Part shown: piece by piece, positions 35,741 to 49,500 of the stretch
Position numbering within the stretch: the stretch's first letter is position 1
Layout: each line of letters begins with the position of its first letter
Assembly (NCBI GenBank): GCA_033961575.1
Contig: CM066730.1
Span: 118,509,523 to 118,573,522, forward strand
DNA from: Aselliscus stoliczkanus
Taxonomy: Eukaryota; Chordata; Mammalia; Chiroptera; Hipposideridae
Reading direction: 5' to 3'
DNA: 64,000 nt
Translations under genes and position numbers: made by a program
The notes under the pieces: model-generated
Told to the model about the DNA's origin: nothing
The model's input: the letters and a program-made list of their open reading frames with translations, nothing else
The model's database searches: none

Positions 35741-38129
35741 CAAACCACATACTGTCCTAGGATTTGATTTTTACTATGTGACTCATGCCAAGAAGGAAAC
35801 ACCCCTAACATTTTCTAAGGGTGGCGACCAAGTACAACAAGTAGAAAAAGGTCCACAAGTAAAGAGAGATGACTAAACTGGTGAAGCAAAGAGAGGCTGA
35901 CTTAAAAATAAGCAAACAAACAAACAAACGAAAAACAAAATTAAAAACAAAAAAAATGGAAAGGAAAAAAAAGAGAGAAAGAAAAATCTGGATATAAACT
36001 AGACTCCTTTCAAATGAGATTGTCGATCGTAGCACTTGAGTGAGCCTCAAGCCCCATGAGAGAAAGATACTGCCTGCCTTTAATTGTTAACCCTACATTA
36101 CGATAGTCTTTGTCATAAAACTAAAAGCTGTTTGACTCAAAGCACAATCTTTGCACATGAGATTGCACAGGTTGTGATGAGCCTGGAGACTTAATTACTT
36201 TCTTGCATCAATTGAAGGGGATCCTCCAGGTCAGGCTTATGGCATATTGATGGAAAGTAAAAGCAACCTTACGCAAAATTAGCCTCCAGTGTGCTGGATT
36301 CCCAGACACCCAGGAAAGCTTGATCTCTGTTCCTACCTTTCATAATTCCTTACTGTTCAGGAGCAATATATTTATCAGGCACGCTGATGCTGAGTTGAGT
36401 AGGACGGAAGGAAAAAATGTACTCATTTTTTATAAATGTAAAAGACTGTCTCACAATGGCAAAGTAAGTTTTTGCGACAAAATAAAATAACAACAAAAAA
36501 CCCAAAACAACAAAAAATACCTGACCTAAATCAGCAGCCATACTTTCTAAAGTTAGAATTTTAATTAATTGAATTTGTTTGCTTTTTGAGGACTGTATTT
36601 GCAATTGCCTGCAGTTTTGAATAGAAATCTTGCTGCTTCTGTGTAGTTTTTGTGTTCCTAGGGGTGGGTGTGTACGATTGCTTAGTCATAAAAGTTATTT
36701 GCTTAGCAAAGGCTCATTTTGTACTGTTAGTATGGTTTTATTTCACTAAATATAGAATAAATTTGGAGCTTGATAATTATTTTTTATTCAAAAATAATCA
36801 CAGTTCTAAGTGCTGGAAAAGAATTCTGGAAAGACAATGAACGGATGTTGATTTCATGAAGGGAAAACAGCGCAGAATCAGTGTCCCTGATGCCGTTCTG
36901 TCTCCGTCACTCTCCCTTTCTCTGTGGTCACATTCAGTAGGATCAGCTTTTGAAGCAGCCCTATATATTCTAAGGCAGAGACACATGTCAAGGCCTTGTC
37001 ATATCTGGTCAGTAGAGTAGTTTGTCAGAAGAGTTTTCAACTATAAAAACATCAGTAACTCATCAGAATATTTGTTGTTTCTTTTTTGACAAAAGAGACA
37101 AATGTCTGTCAAGAAAAATATGGAGTTTTCCCTGCCTTCCCTGAGGAACTTGGAGTCTGCCTTGAATAGCCATAGTCTCCAGAAACCTTATGTGCAAAAT
37201 AGACGTATTGATTCCTGTAGAATCTTGTTATTTGTGACATGCAGCAGTGTAACTCAACATGACTTTGCCTGTTTGTTGCCATGTGTGAGACAGAATGGGC
37301 AGCTTTCATTAGTGAGAAGCATATTATATGCTGAGGCTTTAATGGAGGTCTCATTAGAAACCCACAGAAGCACAATCCACCTGTAATAATTCAGTAAGAG
37401 AGATTGGATGCTTAAAGGGTAGTCCTGTAAATGGTTAAATATTGATACATTGGTTGAATGTTTAAAAAAAAAAATTCAAGAGCTGAAAATGCATACTCAT
37501 GCTTATGAACAAACAAATCAGTTGCTTAAGGGTTATAAGAAATATAAATGCAAATTGCACTTTGTAATGATACCCCAGAGACTGACATTGTAGTCAATTT
37601 CTTGAGAATGCATCATTGTAAACTTATTTTTTGCTACTGGTTTCCTTAGTAACTGGAACAACATATTGTTCAGGACATAAAATAATATCCTGTTTCAGCC
37701 ACTGAGAATCTTCAACTAAAACGTAATTGATTTTGCATGAGGTACAGGATTATCATGTCCTCCCCCATTTCACTGAGGTATTACAGCATAAAATGAACGT
37801 ACTCAGAAATTTTTTTCAAACCAGCCATTTTGTTTCTGATTGTCTCATTGTGAGAATACTAAAATTGCTAACCGTGTGGAATGTTATTTATATCTTTAAG
37901 AGGCACAAATTATTAAATAGAATTATATAGTTGATATATATTTCCCAAGCATACTGGGATAATATTTATCGCTCTTATCTCACGTGCAGACAGCAGTATA
38001 ATAAGGAAGTATCTACAATACTATTAAATTATAGTGATGCTTATTTGGTAAGACCCTTATATAATTCAATACATACCCACTTAGATAGTATAAAGTACGT
38101 ATATAGAGAAACGCCTGATAAAATTGTAC
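35741..38129. other. Repeat-poor unique DNA
   Basis: Contains an A-rich stretch (35910-35985) and no classifiable transposon. Short frames only. Confidence 0.5.
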
Positions 38130-38350
38130 TGGTACAATTTTACAGGCTGAAATCAGGACAAAGAGTCAGTAATTCTATCCTATTTTTGTTTCTGCAGCTG
38201 GTCTACTATACTGCTTTAGGCAAATTATTAGTTCTCTAGTGTCTCAATATCCTTATCTATAAAATGGGAATAATAATACCTGTATCACAAGGGTGTTATG
38301 TGGATAATTACTTGATGCGTGCAAAGAGCTTTGAAGATATAATATGCTAA
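38130..38350 (+). repeat. MIR SINE remnant
   Basis: Contains 'ctttaggcaaattattagtt', 'tatccttatctataaaatgg', 'gaataataatacctgtatca' and 'gtgcaaagagctttgaa', in MIR order. A clear copy. Confidence 0.85.
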
Positions 38351-38884
38351 ACCTTATGATTGTTTTAAACCATATGTATAGCAGTGTGTTATAGGCATAA
38401 AATTAGAGAGTGGTTTAATGAGCTTAGAATATTGGAGGCCCCTGATTTAAGAAAGGAGTATCTGGAGACTTAGCCGAAGCTCTATTTTACTGTTTCTGCA
38501 AATAACATTTTCTAGAATGATATGGCAATAACAGAACTCCTGAGTGATTGATTTTTGATGATATCCTTCCTAGAAATACTGAATTCCCAAGGAGATGATA
38601 ATATTATGCTCTGGGCACCTCTGATGTAGTGAAATTTGTTTGTAGATTATTTTCCCCAACCCATTGGGAACTTGACCGCCTTTCTAACTGTGGGAGATTT
38701 GGGGTCCTGCCTGATGGAGAGTTTCCATATGGAACTGCTGCCTATCATAATACCTTGTTAACTTTTCTGCCAGCAGAGGTGACCCCCTCTCCCAGCACAT
38801 CAGCCATTGACTGCTTTTCTATAAAGTAGCAGCTTGCATGAGTTTTCTAGTCTGTGCCAAAGGAAACACCCTGGGCTTTAAGGG
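38351..38884. other. Unique sequence
   Basis: No gene. A weak CTCF-like string, ccagcagaggtgac, is at 38770-38783. Confidence 0.5.
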
Positions 38885-40330
38885 TGTTTTATTAATTCAT
38901 TCACTCATTAAACAAATATTGAAAGTCTACTATGAACTAGCTAATATTTCAGGCATGTCGGGATTACAGAGTGTTAAATTGTGATGCTTGCCCCTCAGCT
39001 CTTTCCCAATATAGCAGGGCAGTTACCATGTGTACACATAAGTGTGGTATAGTGTGGTAAGTGTGAGTATCCTAACATTGTCCAAAAAGCTCTGATTGTT
39101 TTGAAAAAAACTAAGATAATCAAAGATGGATTCCAAGAGCAATGGTGTTTAAGCTGGACCTCATGGAGCAGGAAGGATTTCCAAAGATAGTGAGGAGAAA
39201 GAAAAAAAGGGAAGACCATGTAAGAAATGCATAAATTCTATATTTTGAGAGGGAAAGGACAGAAGTTTGATAGATAGCAGGCAGTGCCACTTGGTGATAA
39301 CATCAAGTATATGGAGGAGAGTAGCAGGTGATAAGGACACATATAATTTCTGCAGTATCAGTTCTCATGAGTACTACGATTTTTTAGTATTTCATGGTTT
39401 GTAATACTACAATTTATTAATTGACTGATGAACTTCATTCTCCCTCTGTGTGTGCCCAATCTGAGTAGACACCACTACATTATCCCTAGTTCACTAAATG
39501 TTTGTTGGATGAAAGCAGGCAAGGACCAGGTTGTAAAGAGACTTGATGCCAGACTAAGGGGCCTGGATTTGTCCAGTGAGCAATACAAAGTTACTGGTGG
39601 TCCCTCTTCCTGGAAGGAAAGAACAGAAACAGGGTGTAGTGAGAAGTGGGGCCTCAAGGTAGGAAACCCATCAGGAGGTTTTTGCATTTGTCAAAGGGTG
39701 GGTCATAGGGCTCTAAACCAGGGTGGTGGTGACATGATGAAAAAGAGGTGTCATCATTCAGTCCTGATGCCAGGGAGGGAGCACTGTACTCTTTAACAGC
39801 GCACTTAGAAGAAATTAGGTAGTCCTGGGCAGGAACTGATTTGGTCGGTTAGTTGAAGTTACGCTATAAATATGTTGAGTATGAGATATCATTAGGGCAT
39901 GTAGGTGGAGGTGTCTGGCAGATGTCTGAAAATGGAAGACTAAATCAAGAGAAAAATATATAGAAATGGAGGTATACTTTCCGATACCATCTGTATAGAG
40001 TTAAGGATTGAGCATCATTAAGAGAGGGAACATGGAGAGAGAATAGGATAAAGGACCCAAAAGAAAACTGACATTGAAGAGATGGGTTGGGAAACAGAAT
40101 CAGGTAAGAGAAAGTTGCAGTCTATCCATCAGAAAGGTTCAGGAATGGAATGAGGCATAAAGTTCTAAAGGCATAGACTTGCAGAATGGACAGGCTGATA
40201 TCCAAAGCACAAGTAAGAAGAGGCTTAGGAAAAGTCATCGAATTTGATGAAAGTCCACTTGTTGATATTTAAGGGTTTCTTCTGAGCCATTGGTTCTGAC
40301 ATCTGATATTAAGTGATTAAGGAGTGAAAA
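38885..40330 (-). repeat. Long L2 LINE remnant
   Basis: Starts with an antisense L2 tail (attcattcactcattaaaca, then attgaaagtctactatgaac). It runs through antisense L2 sequence (ctggacctcatggagcagga, then aagcaggcaaggaccaggtt, gtaaagagacttgatgccag, gtaggtggaggtgtctggca). Stops and indels are frequent. The 122-residue frame at 39428-39796 lies inside it and is not a gene. The far end is approximate. Confidence 0.7.
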
Positions 40331-41838
40331 ATAAATAAGTATTGAAGAAGTGACTGCAATAATTGTAAAGCACTCATTTTAAGGGAGTGTAGAAAAATAG
40401 AAGCATCATCTGAGAAAGCTATTGGCAGAAACTACCACAACTATACCACTGTTAGTTGCTGCCAGTGATGTTCCAAAGCTGTGTATCTATTTCCAATACC
40501 GAAATACATGGTTGCTCTGCCTGGCTGCATAGAATCCTGTAATAATAAGCTCACATTCATGATTCCTATGTTTTGATAGATAAAAACTCTTTTATAAACT
40601 CTATTGTCTTTGTTCAGAATAGGATAGTGTTCAATGAAACCATAGTTCTGACTCTAGCCAATATTTATGTTCTCACAAAATGGTTAAAAAAAAAAAGAAA
40701 ATAGAATGATCTACAAATTGAATCTACCATTAAACTGTGAAAAGTATAAGACAACTTTATGTAATTTTCTAGACTGTTGTTTTATAATTGAAAATCACAT
40801 TCCAATCCCATTTCAGTGTCCTGTATGTTTTTATATTATTGAGTGACAATTCTCCATGTGGCTTCCATGTTTCTGTACATCTTGTGAGTGAGATGCTGGA
40901 TGTTTATAAAACAGCCTTAGATGACAGAGATAATGTCCCTTTGCAAAGCAAAAGGAAGGTTTGCTTTCAGTCTTGGAAGATAGAGATAGCATCTCCTGGA
41001 GCAAAAGGAAATCATGTTTATTGATCGTTCTGTTGTAATATCATCTATTGGTTTATACAGGTATTACTTGCCCCTCTTCATGCTTTCCTGAGGGAAGTGG
41101 GGCTCAGGCAACCAGTGCAAAAGGGGTGATACTCAGACGATGGCTATTGCTATGATTAATAAACTGCATTTTGTCTCTGATGCAGGAGTCTCATGTCTTC
41201 CCCTCAAACTCATGAAATGTAGCCAACTGTTAGATCCCAAGTAGAATACCTCTCAGTCCCTTTATAGTTTTATCAATGCTAGTAACACTAACAATGAAGT
41301 TTAAAAAACTGAGAGCATGTGTTGGGTACCTAATATGTCAGAAACTATGTCAGAACTCTGTTCTCATTATTCAATAAATATTTATTTATTTTATATAATA
41401 AGCCAAGGATTATGCTAGGTTGGATGTTAGAGAGTGGTGAACAAAACAAGTATGAGTCTTTTCCACTCAGAGTCAATGGTGCATTTAATTCCCATAACAT
41501 CTCTCTCTGCAAGGCAGAATAATCAGTTAAGTAACCTTTGTAGTCAAAATATGCATTTATTTGAAATAGTCCTGTCAAAATATTCCCTATAACATCCCTT
41601 CCAAAAGCAGAAGCAATACAGCCATGTTGCTATAAATTAAAAGTTAAAACCAGATTTTAAAAAAAGTCCTTCTCTTTATTTCCTCCAATCAACATCAACA
41701 ACTCGGAATTTTTTTTAATTGATGTTATGTGGTTATATTATATTTATACTTAGAAATAATGTTTTTAAGCAGCTTGATGGACAGACCCACATTTAGATTA
41801 GCAGTTTATTTTATTTTATTTAAGTGCTAAACATATTT
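40331..41838. other. Unique sequence
   Basis: No gene or classifiable repeat apart from short A/T tracts. Confidence 0.5.
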
Positions 41839-41852
41839 TCTACTATTAACTT

Positions 41853-41970
41853 TTTTTTTTTTTTTTTTTTTTTTTTGTGGGCAGTGTCACTGGCCCTCAT
41901 ACGTGGGACCCGAACCGGGGCCGCTGGCTTCCCAAACCAGCGCTTAACCACTGCGCCACTCGGCCGGCCC
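41853..41970 (-). mobile_element. tRNA-derived SINE, short form
   Basis: On the minus strand it reads GGGCCGGCCGAGTGGCGCAG through GACACTGCC to an A-tail. The 17-bp duplication tctactattaacttttt is at 41839-41855 and 41971-41987, overlapping the A/T tail. Intact boxes and duplication suggest a recent insertion. Confidence 0.95.
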
Positions 41971-42019
41971 TCTACTATTAACTTTTTGATGTGACACAGG
42001 GATGCAAAAAGAGAGGCAG

Positions 42020-42260
42020 TATTGCTTAGTAGTAAACATAGTCTCTGAAGGCAGAAGCTATGCATCCTATGCCACTGGCCCCACCACTTACTCAACTTGT
42101 GATTTGGGCAAATTACTTTTTTCCCCTCAGTTTTCTTTTCTGGAAATTTGAATATTAATCATACCTGTGGATAAGGCTGTTACTGTGGCTTAATTGATTT
42201 AATGAACTCAATGCACTTAGCATAGTGCCTGTCACATAGTGTAAAACACATGTTAACATG
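42020..42260 (+). repeat. MIR SINE remnant
   Basis: Contains 'ccaccacttactcaacttgt', 'gatttgggcaaattactttt' and 'gcacttagcatagtgcctgt', a clear MIR pattern. Confidence 0.85.
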
Positions 42261-42534
42261 ATTTGTGACATCATACCAGAGACTTGCTAAATAAATGTTT
42301 CCGTTAAGTCCATAGATTTTTGAGTTATAATTGTTGAAAGTAACTTTTCTCTCAACGCTGAGCTCCAAAGCAACGGCCCTTGACTTTTCTATGATGTCTA
42401 AGCATAGGGTAGGCACATTAGTTCAAATAATGATGATGTCTGGCTAATAAAACTAAACATCACAAGCCTCCACTGTGGGCATTTAAGCAAAGTGAGTGGT
42501 CTAAAAGAGAATAAAGAATAAAAAATTCTGTCCT

Positions 42535-42660
42535 ATTCCCAGCTCCATTACTGACTTGCTAGGGCAGAATACAAATCTCACAAATAAATAAATAAACACA
42601 TCACTTAACCTTTTTGTTTTTCAGTTGCAACAAAATGAGAGTGATAAGCTTTTGCTTCCT
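42535..42660 (+). repeat. MIR SINE fragment
   Basis: Contains 'cagctccattactgacttgc', 'acatcacttaaccttttt' and 'caacaaaatgagagtgataa', with an AAAT expansion in the middle. Confidence 0.6.
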
Positions 42661-43117
42661 TGAGGGTATCAAAATCATTGGCTAAGGGTACTACACAAGT
42701 AACAAGTGTTACTGACTTTCAGGATTTCGGCCTTACTTATGCATACTTTGAATGTTTACTTTTCATCTGGGGAATTAAATACTTCTTTCACATTGATATG
42801 TGGTAACCGCAGGAATTAGTGAAATTCACCAGCCCTCAGATAACATCAGAGGATAAATAAGTCAGGCAGTTAATTATGTGAAAGAATAGACTTGGGGAAA
42901 GAATAGCTTCAACAGAAATCTCCTGATTGTCCCAAGTTCAGGGTTACAACTTTGGAGGGTTAAAGAGGGGAAGGTGGAGGTTATAGAGATAAAAGGAGAA
43001 TGGCTCCTTTGTGTTTTGCAATCATGTTTTTTCTTGTATTCTGCTTATTCTTATTCTAGACTTTTCCATTCTTTGCCTGCACAGTGTGTAACTACTTCAA
43101 TCAGATTCAAGCTGCTC

Positions 43118-43122
<5 letters not shown>
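42661..43122. other. Unique sequence
   Basis: No gene or classifiable repeat seen. Confidence 0.5.

Positions 43123-43174
<52 letters not shown>
43123..43174. repeat. (TA)n microsatellite
   Basis: About 26 TA units. Confidence 0.95.
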
Positions 43175-43179
<5 letters not shown>

Positions 43180-43884
43180 AATAATTGCTGTTACTTGATA
43201 TGTCTCAAAAACCTATTTTGTTTCAAAAGCCATATTCTTTGCCTATTAATTTCCTCCTTTATTATTTATAAACTCATTTTTGAAAGTGCAAACACACATC
43301 CCTTTCTATATGTACATAGGTATGTACATAGATAGATATACACATATATTTTTGTTGTATGTAAGGGTGTTGGGGAGTTAAATAAATCCTTATTACTTTG
43401 TTATTAATCACCCATTATTATTCTTATTTTCTTAATTATTTTTAAATGACAGCCATTTGTAAATCTTTGATAAATTATCAAAATACGTGAAGCATTCCCA
43501 TTTTTGCTCCTGCTCATAAAGCAGACACAAAAGAGTTACGGTTTGTTGGCCAAATGAGATTTGCTACACTCCTCATAAATCTTTTATTTAATGTGTTTTT
43601 GTAGGAAATCAATATTACATTGGTGTAAAATACAGATAAAATATAGTTCACAATGCATTTTATAAAATAGGCTTTACTCGTAACACTTTTTGTATACATT
43701 TTAATGTGTCACATTTTTATTTGAATGTAGGATTATATTTTCATGTATATATGACTGTGTCTTTTCTTTGGTATGAGCAAACTTCATCACATTTGTTTGT
43801 TTTATGTACATATATTTGTGTATATATGGATATAAAGAAAAAAGGATATTTTTTTTCTTCAACAGTATTTTTCCTGCAACACTT
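43175..43884. other. AT-rich unique sequence
   Basis: No gene or classifiable repeat seen. Confidence 0.5.
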
Positions 43885-43901
43885 GCTGTGCCTGAATTTT
43901 T

Positions 43902-44321
43902 TTTTTTTTTTAAGATTTTATTAGGGAATTGGGGCAGGGGAACAGACAAGCTGCTCTCTTTTTGTTCTTCAGTCTAGTTACAGAGGATGTTGCTTCACTG
44001 GCCCATGTTGGTATCGTCATTGCGTTCTTCCCAGATAGGGCAAGTCGGTCGCCAGCCTCTGGATGATCGCTCACCGAGGCTCTTGGCAGCTCACGCTGGC
44101 TGCCAGCCGCTTACGCTGGCTGCCGCCACTCACTGTAGCCTATGGTAGCCCACTGCAGCAGGGGCTGCAGTCTACACCGTCGCCGGGGCTCGCAGCCCAG
44201 TTCCAGGTGGAGCTGTTGTTAGCTGTAGAGGGCAGTGTCACTGGCCCTCATGTGGGATCCGAACCGGGGCCACTGGCATCCCAAAACCAGCTCTTAACCA
44301 ATGCGTCACTCGGCCAGCCCA
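43902..44321 (-). mobile_element. tRNA-derived SINE, long form
   Basis: On the minus strand it starts GGGCTGGCCGAGTGACGC, has B box CGGTTCGGATCCC and passes the GACACTGCCCTC point where the short copies end. It then continues with about 300 more bases: a GC-rich body with repeated ggcagccagcg units and a 3' end ccctaataaaatctta before the A-tail. AATAAA (minus strand, 43917-43922) marks it as a SINE with a polyadenylation signal. The 17-bp duplication gctgtgcctgaattttt is at 43885-43901 and 44322-44338. The tail resembles the 3' end of Rhin-1-type bat SINEs as I recall them. Confidence 0.9.
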
Positions 44322-44338
44322 GCTGTGCCTGAATTTTT

Positions 44339-46434
44339 GTTGCATAACAATTTTCTAAGGAAGCACTACAAACACATCAATAAGCTAACTTCATGACAAA
44401 ATATATTCAGGTATTGTTCACGTATTAATACGTATTAATATCCTTTGAGAGAAATCTTATAGTACTCATGAATTTAAATATTTTTACACAAACCCTATAA
44501 ATATAATGATTAACAATCTGCTGTATTCACTATTCAGTAATTCACTATTAGATGTAGTATTTTCCTAATTACATAGACCAGTGTGGGAGGATATGACTGC
44601 AAAAGAAGATTAAGACATTTGTATTTATTCAATGCTACTTTATAGCATTAACTAGAAAACTCAGGCCTGCTGTATTGAATACAGAGGAATTTGATTACAA
44701 GAGTAGTAGACTCTGCCAATCTTGGCTTGAGACAGCAGACATAACTAATTGTCTATCAGCAGTGATTTAGCTGTATCATCTGTCTACAATCTTGCTATTG
44801 ATGGGAACATTTAAAATCTGATGAAGATTACAGTTTAATTATTAGGATTTGGAAAACCCACCTGGCAGATGCATCCTTTCTATCTTTTTTCCCCCCTACT
44901 TATTTTTAAGGAAGAGGGAGAAAGGCCAAGTTTCTCAAACTTAAAATATAGACATTCTTCAAGAAGAATATTTTACAATCAGATTTTACAAATATGTTAT
45001 CAAGGACAGGCTTTAGTTTTGTTTCTGTTGTCCTTTTGCTTTGTTTTGTCTCAGTTTCCATGGACACCATTGATCCTGTATTGCGTATTCTTCTTGTAGC
45101 ATTGAAGACAGTTGTTCTGTGGTTAGGGTGGTGGTTAAGACTTCCGAAGCTATCTTTTGATTGCTGTTCCATTTCTGTGTGTCTAAGCTCAGCTGCATAA
45201 TGCTTGCTGGAGACAGTGCTTTAAAATATTAGCTAAATGTGACTATATCTAATACATTCCATTCATTTAAGTATGATAATTCAGATATATTTTTAAAAAG
45301 ATGATTTGTGCAGCAGAAATTCTATTACTTATGACAAATCTAATATGTATCCATAAAGAGTGTACTTCATTATCTGTCCAAGAAGATTTCCCATAGAGAG
45401 GAGAAGATTAAGAGCATCTGAAACAGTATATAATAAATAAGAGTGTGTGGAGTGCAAAGTCAATCACGTCCTTGTTGCCAGGTTTGATGAAATAAATATT
45501 TAATAATTTGGGACATTTACATTCACTCACCACTCAAGTGAGCTTTGCAGAGTGTTTCCCAAAGATTAATATGGCATTCCTGTAAGTTGACAGTTCAGTG
45601 CACAGAGGAGTGACTTAAATGATAGTCCATTTTTCCCTGAAGCAACATTTGCAGTGAGCATATGTAACAGTCTGTGCTTCTGTGTGAATACCAATTGGTA
45701 TCAATAGGTGCCTAGCGTCTCCAGTTGCGTTGTCGAGGCATGATTTTCAGCTGGAGCAGTCGCATGCCTACCTGTGTCAGATCTTCACTCTGGGCTTCAT
45801 AGTTTGATATTGTCTAAGTGATTTGGTTCTGTTCTGGGAGCTTCTCTAGTATTCTTATCTACATGGAGAGAAAGATGATACTAAAGATTTTTTTAGTTTT
45901 TTCATGTGGACAGGACTTCTGTGAATCCCTTGTAGGTTGGAGTGGTATCAGTAGAAACAGCAATGCACCTGCAAGGCTAGAACAAAAATCAGGAAGTAGA
46001 GTCTCAGATTCAAATATTCAAAGGACTAATCAGAATAAATTATTCCCAGTTAATCGGAACAGTAAGCAAGTGTGCTCCTGAGCATACGAAGGTTTCTATT
46101 GCCATACCATCTAATAAACTGTGATGACATAGGTATAGAGTGAGATCTGTAAGTCCCTGATTTACTGTTTTGAGCTATGAAATCTTAGACAAGTCACTTT
46201 CCATATCTTAATCCCATTTATTTTTATTTTTATGTATAATACATCCTGTTTTTCTATGACATAATATATCCAAAATACTTCCTAAATGGCAAAATGCTAT
46301 ATAAATATAAATAACCAGAATTTATATGGTCCCTGTTCTTTGGGAAGGCCAACTACAGTTTTATTTTCTAACATATTTTGTTTGCTTCTATAATTTTAAC
46401 GTATTTTTACAGAAAGTATCAACTATAGAAAGTA
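44339..46434. other. Mostly unique sequence
   Basis: A possible MIR piece is near 46150-46230 (gaaatcttagacaagtcact). The 45.68-45.79 kb part is CpG-bearing and repeat-free. No gene supported. Confidence 0.45.
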
Positions 46435-46446
46435 AAAGCAGTTAAT

Positions 46447-46565
46447 AATCTTCTTTTTTTTTTTTTTTTTTGAGGGCAGTGTCACTGGCCCTCGTATATG
46501 GGACCCGAACCGGGGCTGCTGGCTTCCCAAACCACCACTTAACCACCGCGCCACTCGGCCGGCCC
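46447..46565 (-). mobile_element. tRNA-derived SINE, short form
   Basis: Minus strand GGGCCGGCCGAGTGGCGCGG through GACACTGCCCTC and an A-tail. The 12-bp duplication aaagcagttaat is at 46435-46446 and 46566-46577. Confidence 0.95.
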
Positions 46566-46577
46566 AAAGCAGTTAAT

Positions 46578-49500
46578 TTTTAATCAAACAATTTCTTGGT
46601 ATGTAAAAAATGTAATTGAGAAATTTTAGAAATTAAGTTCTTTGGGCAATCAAAATATACTAGTTTAATTATATATCTTAACACAGATAACAAAATAAAT
46701 CATCCTAAGCCTTTCATAGAGAATAGCCATTTTAGCTTGTGTGGTGACCCCAATGGATATTTTAAAAAGATATTTAAGATGCAGAGGATACTGTTCCTTC
46801 AAATTACAATGCTTTTTTTAAACAGGTCAAATTGCAATTTTTGGTTATCCTTAGATAAATAAAGTTATCAATATGTAATGGAAACTTCTTTCAAGTTTTC
46901 AGCTCACGCCATTTTCAAACTTACTGTCAACTATTCACCCGATTCAGCCCAGAAGGGTCATTATGTTATAGTGTATCTTAGGAGATCATTGAGACAATTA
47001 TATGAATGATATTAGCCTTGTTTTAGCATATGTTATAACATATTTATAACGTACATGTTATATGTATATATCTTCCTCCGTAGGTGGTAAAATCTTACAC
47101 AAATTCTGTCTTCCTCAAACTTTGTGTCCAATCATGTCTTTATATACTGTCTTAGTATTAAGTGTGAAGCTTAAAAATGTTACAGTCATATTTCTGTTTG
47201 GTTTACATACCCTTGTTATGAATTTCATATTGATCAAACATCTATAAAATTCTTCAAAATTGAAGGTGAAAACTAAGAGATTATGTTGCAGAACTTACAA
47301 TTGTCCATTATAAAATATAAGCTAGTAATGGAATTTTTCAAGAACTTTTTGACCTTTAAATTTAAGGCAACTTAGGCTATTTTGAGGAAATCCACTTTCT
47401 ATTATTATTTCTATCACCATTAAAATTAAATAATCTGGACAAAGATATAAAGTGTATGGTCTATTGAATTTTAAACTGGGATTAAATCTTACTAAATACA
47501 AGTGTTTTGAAAGGTAGTAAGATCACTATATCTTAAAATATGTCCATGAAAAATAATTTTGACAAATGAAATGTTAATTATGAAACTTGGTTGTAATAGT
47601 ACAAGTTAATTATTATGACATGAATTGAGTATCAGCAGGAGCTGGAATAATTGATGTCAGATGAATGTGGAAACTCCCAAGAATGAGCTCAGTCCCAGAT
47701 GAAGCGACGATAGGAAAAATATAAAAGCTGTTGTGATGCATGTACTCGTCCCCTGATGAAAGCCGATTAATTCCAAAAGTTGACATTAAGTCAGTGGGGG
47801 GAAAAAAATCTATAAAGATCCTTTTTAAAAAGTTTGAATGGAAGCAGGCTATTTTCTATCATTAAGGTATGAAGAATGCCATTTGTTTGGGTGGATATTT
47901 TGCTACTATTCATTAAAGGGTCCACTGAGTCTTACATTCTCCACCTTCCTCCTCCTGTAATTGTTTCATATCCCATTATACAAAGTGTAATTTGTTCTTT
48001 TATTTATTTTTTTTTTATTGTCCTCTCATTGTTTGAAAGTAGAGGCATATAAGTATTAGATTCTTTCCTTTCATTACACACCAAATTAGCAGCACTTTGA
48101 CTAGCTTGGTTTTGATATTTCATTAATTCTGGGAGTAGCAAGCCGTGGGTAGCAGAATGGGGAACCAAAATGCAGGAGGCAAGGCAAAATCTATCTCCTG
48201 CTTTTGTTCTCAACACTAGAGCCATTAGCTGTGGAAGAAAAAAAATCTCCACTGAATGAAACAGAGATTTTGACTCCTCTATTTATCTAGTCCCATTTAC
48301 AAAGTTTTTATTGACTCACTGTGGCAGATTTGTTCCTATGCTTCTAGTTCTAGTAGACAAACAGACAGAGGTTAGCTATACACAAAATCTCCAACAGTTA
48401 TTTTTATACTCAGAATTAAGGGACCCAAGTGGATCAAAGAATTGATGTTCTGCCTTTTAATCTTTTGATTTAACATGGATACCATAACTAACTATTGTGT
48501 TGTTTCATGTACGCATGTTAGCTTCTTGTAGAATGTCAAAGGTAGCACAAATAGTGATCAGAATTGAAAATGTATATTCATGAGACCATTTTTCTTATGA
48601 AAAAGGACAATCAACAACCAAGAATATATTATAATCTCAGTTCATTTAAAATTTGTTCTGTGACTGATTATCCTCAATTTCTTTATCTTTCTCAGTTTCT
48701 CAAATACTCAAATAAACTTCTGAGTATGTCTTTGATTTCCACCGTATTCCACCTTTGAAGAGAACTTAGGGTCACTCCTCAGTACAGTATCTGAGTCTGC
48801 TATTGTCTGGAGACTCAGATTATTAACTTTTGTTGATTGTTCACTCTCTTTCATGGTTGTCTCTTTTGCTCAGTTCTTAAACCCTAATACAACTTCCACA
48901 GACTGTCTAAGTATTGTATTTGGTTACTTTTGTGTTAATGGTGTTTGGGTTTAACAGATAATAATAAAAAGCATTTCACTGTGAGCACTTGGCAAAATTT
49001 TGTTATATACAGACAGCATCGCAGTGATTCGTTATAAAAGAAATTGATCTTGAGTTTCTGTAAATTACATCATGACCCTACCTTTTCTTAACAATAAAAC
49101 ATACATGTTTACTCACACATCTGTACATAATTGAATCATCTCATAATTTTGCTCATGTCCCTGCACTGCCAAAAATATTCCCTGATAGCCTTTTATCCTT
49201 AACTCATGACCATGTACTTTATGACCTTGCTTGCTTCACATCTTTACCTCCTTCTTAGGAAAAAAGAAATCTTTTGTTGAAAGCTGCTTCTCTTCTAAGA
49301 GTCAGCTCCCTCCACCTGGGAACTCCCCATTAAAAAAGACTTTACATTGCCTACAGGCTGCCAATTAGTCTTCTTCCATAACTGTGGCTGCTTTTTAGAG
49401 AAACTTTTTTTTTTTTGTTATCTATTGTGTTAACTTACCCATTAAAGTTACAGGGTTTTGACTCAAAAATTCCTAAACTTCACTAAAGAAACAGGCATAT

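Noticed and set aside
35418..35750. 110-residue minus-strand frame in the conserved-looking block
   Set aside because: No domain, and the opposite strand is also open. Better explained as non-coding DNA with fewer stops because of its base composition.
38770..38783. CTCF-like motif ccagcagaggtgac
   Set aside because: The conserved GGGCGC half is changed to GGTGAC, so binding would be weak at best.
39428..39796. 122-residue plus-strand open frame
   Set aside because: It falls inside a minus-strand L2 remnant and reads the non-coding strand.
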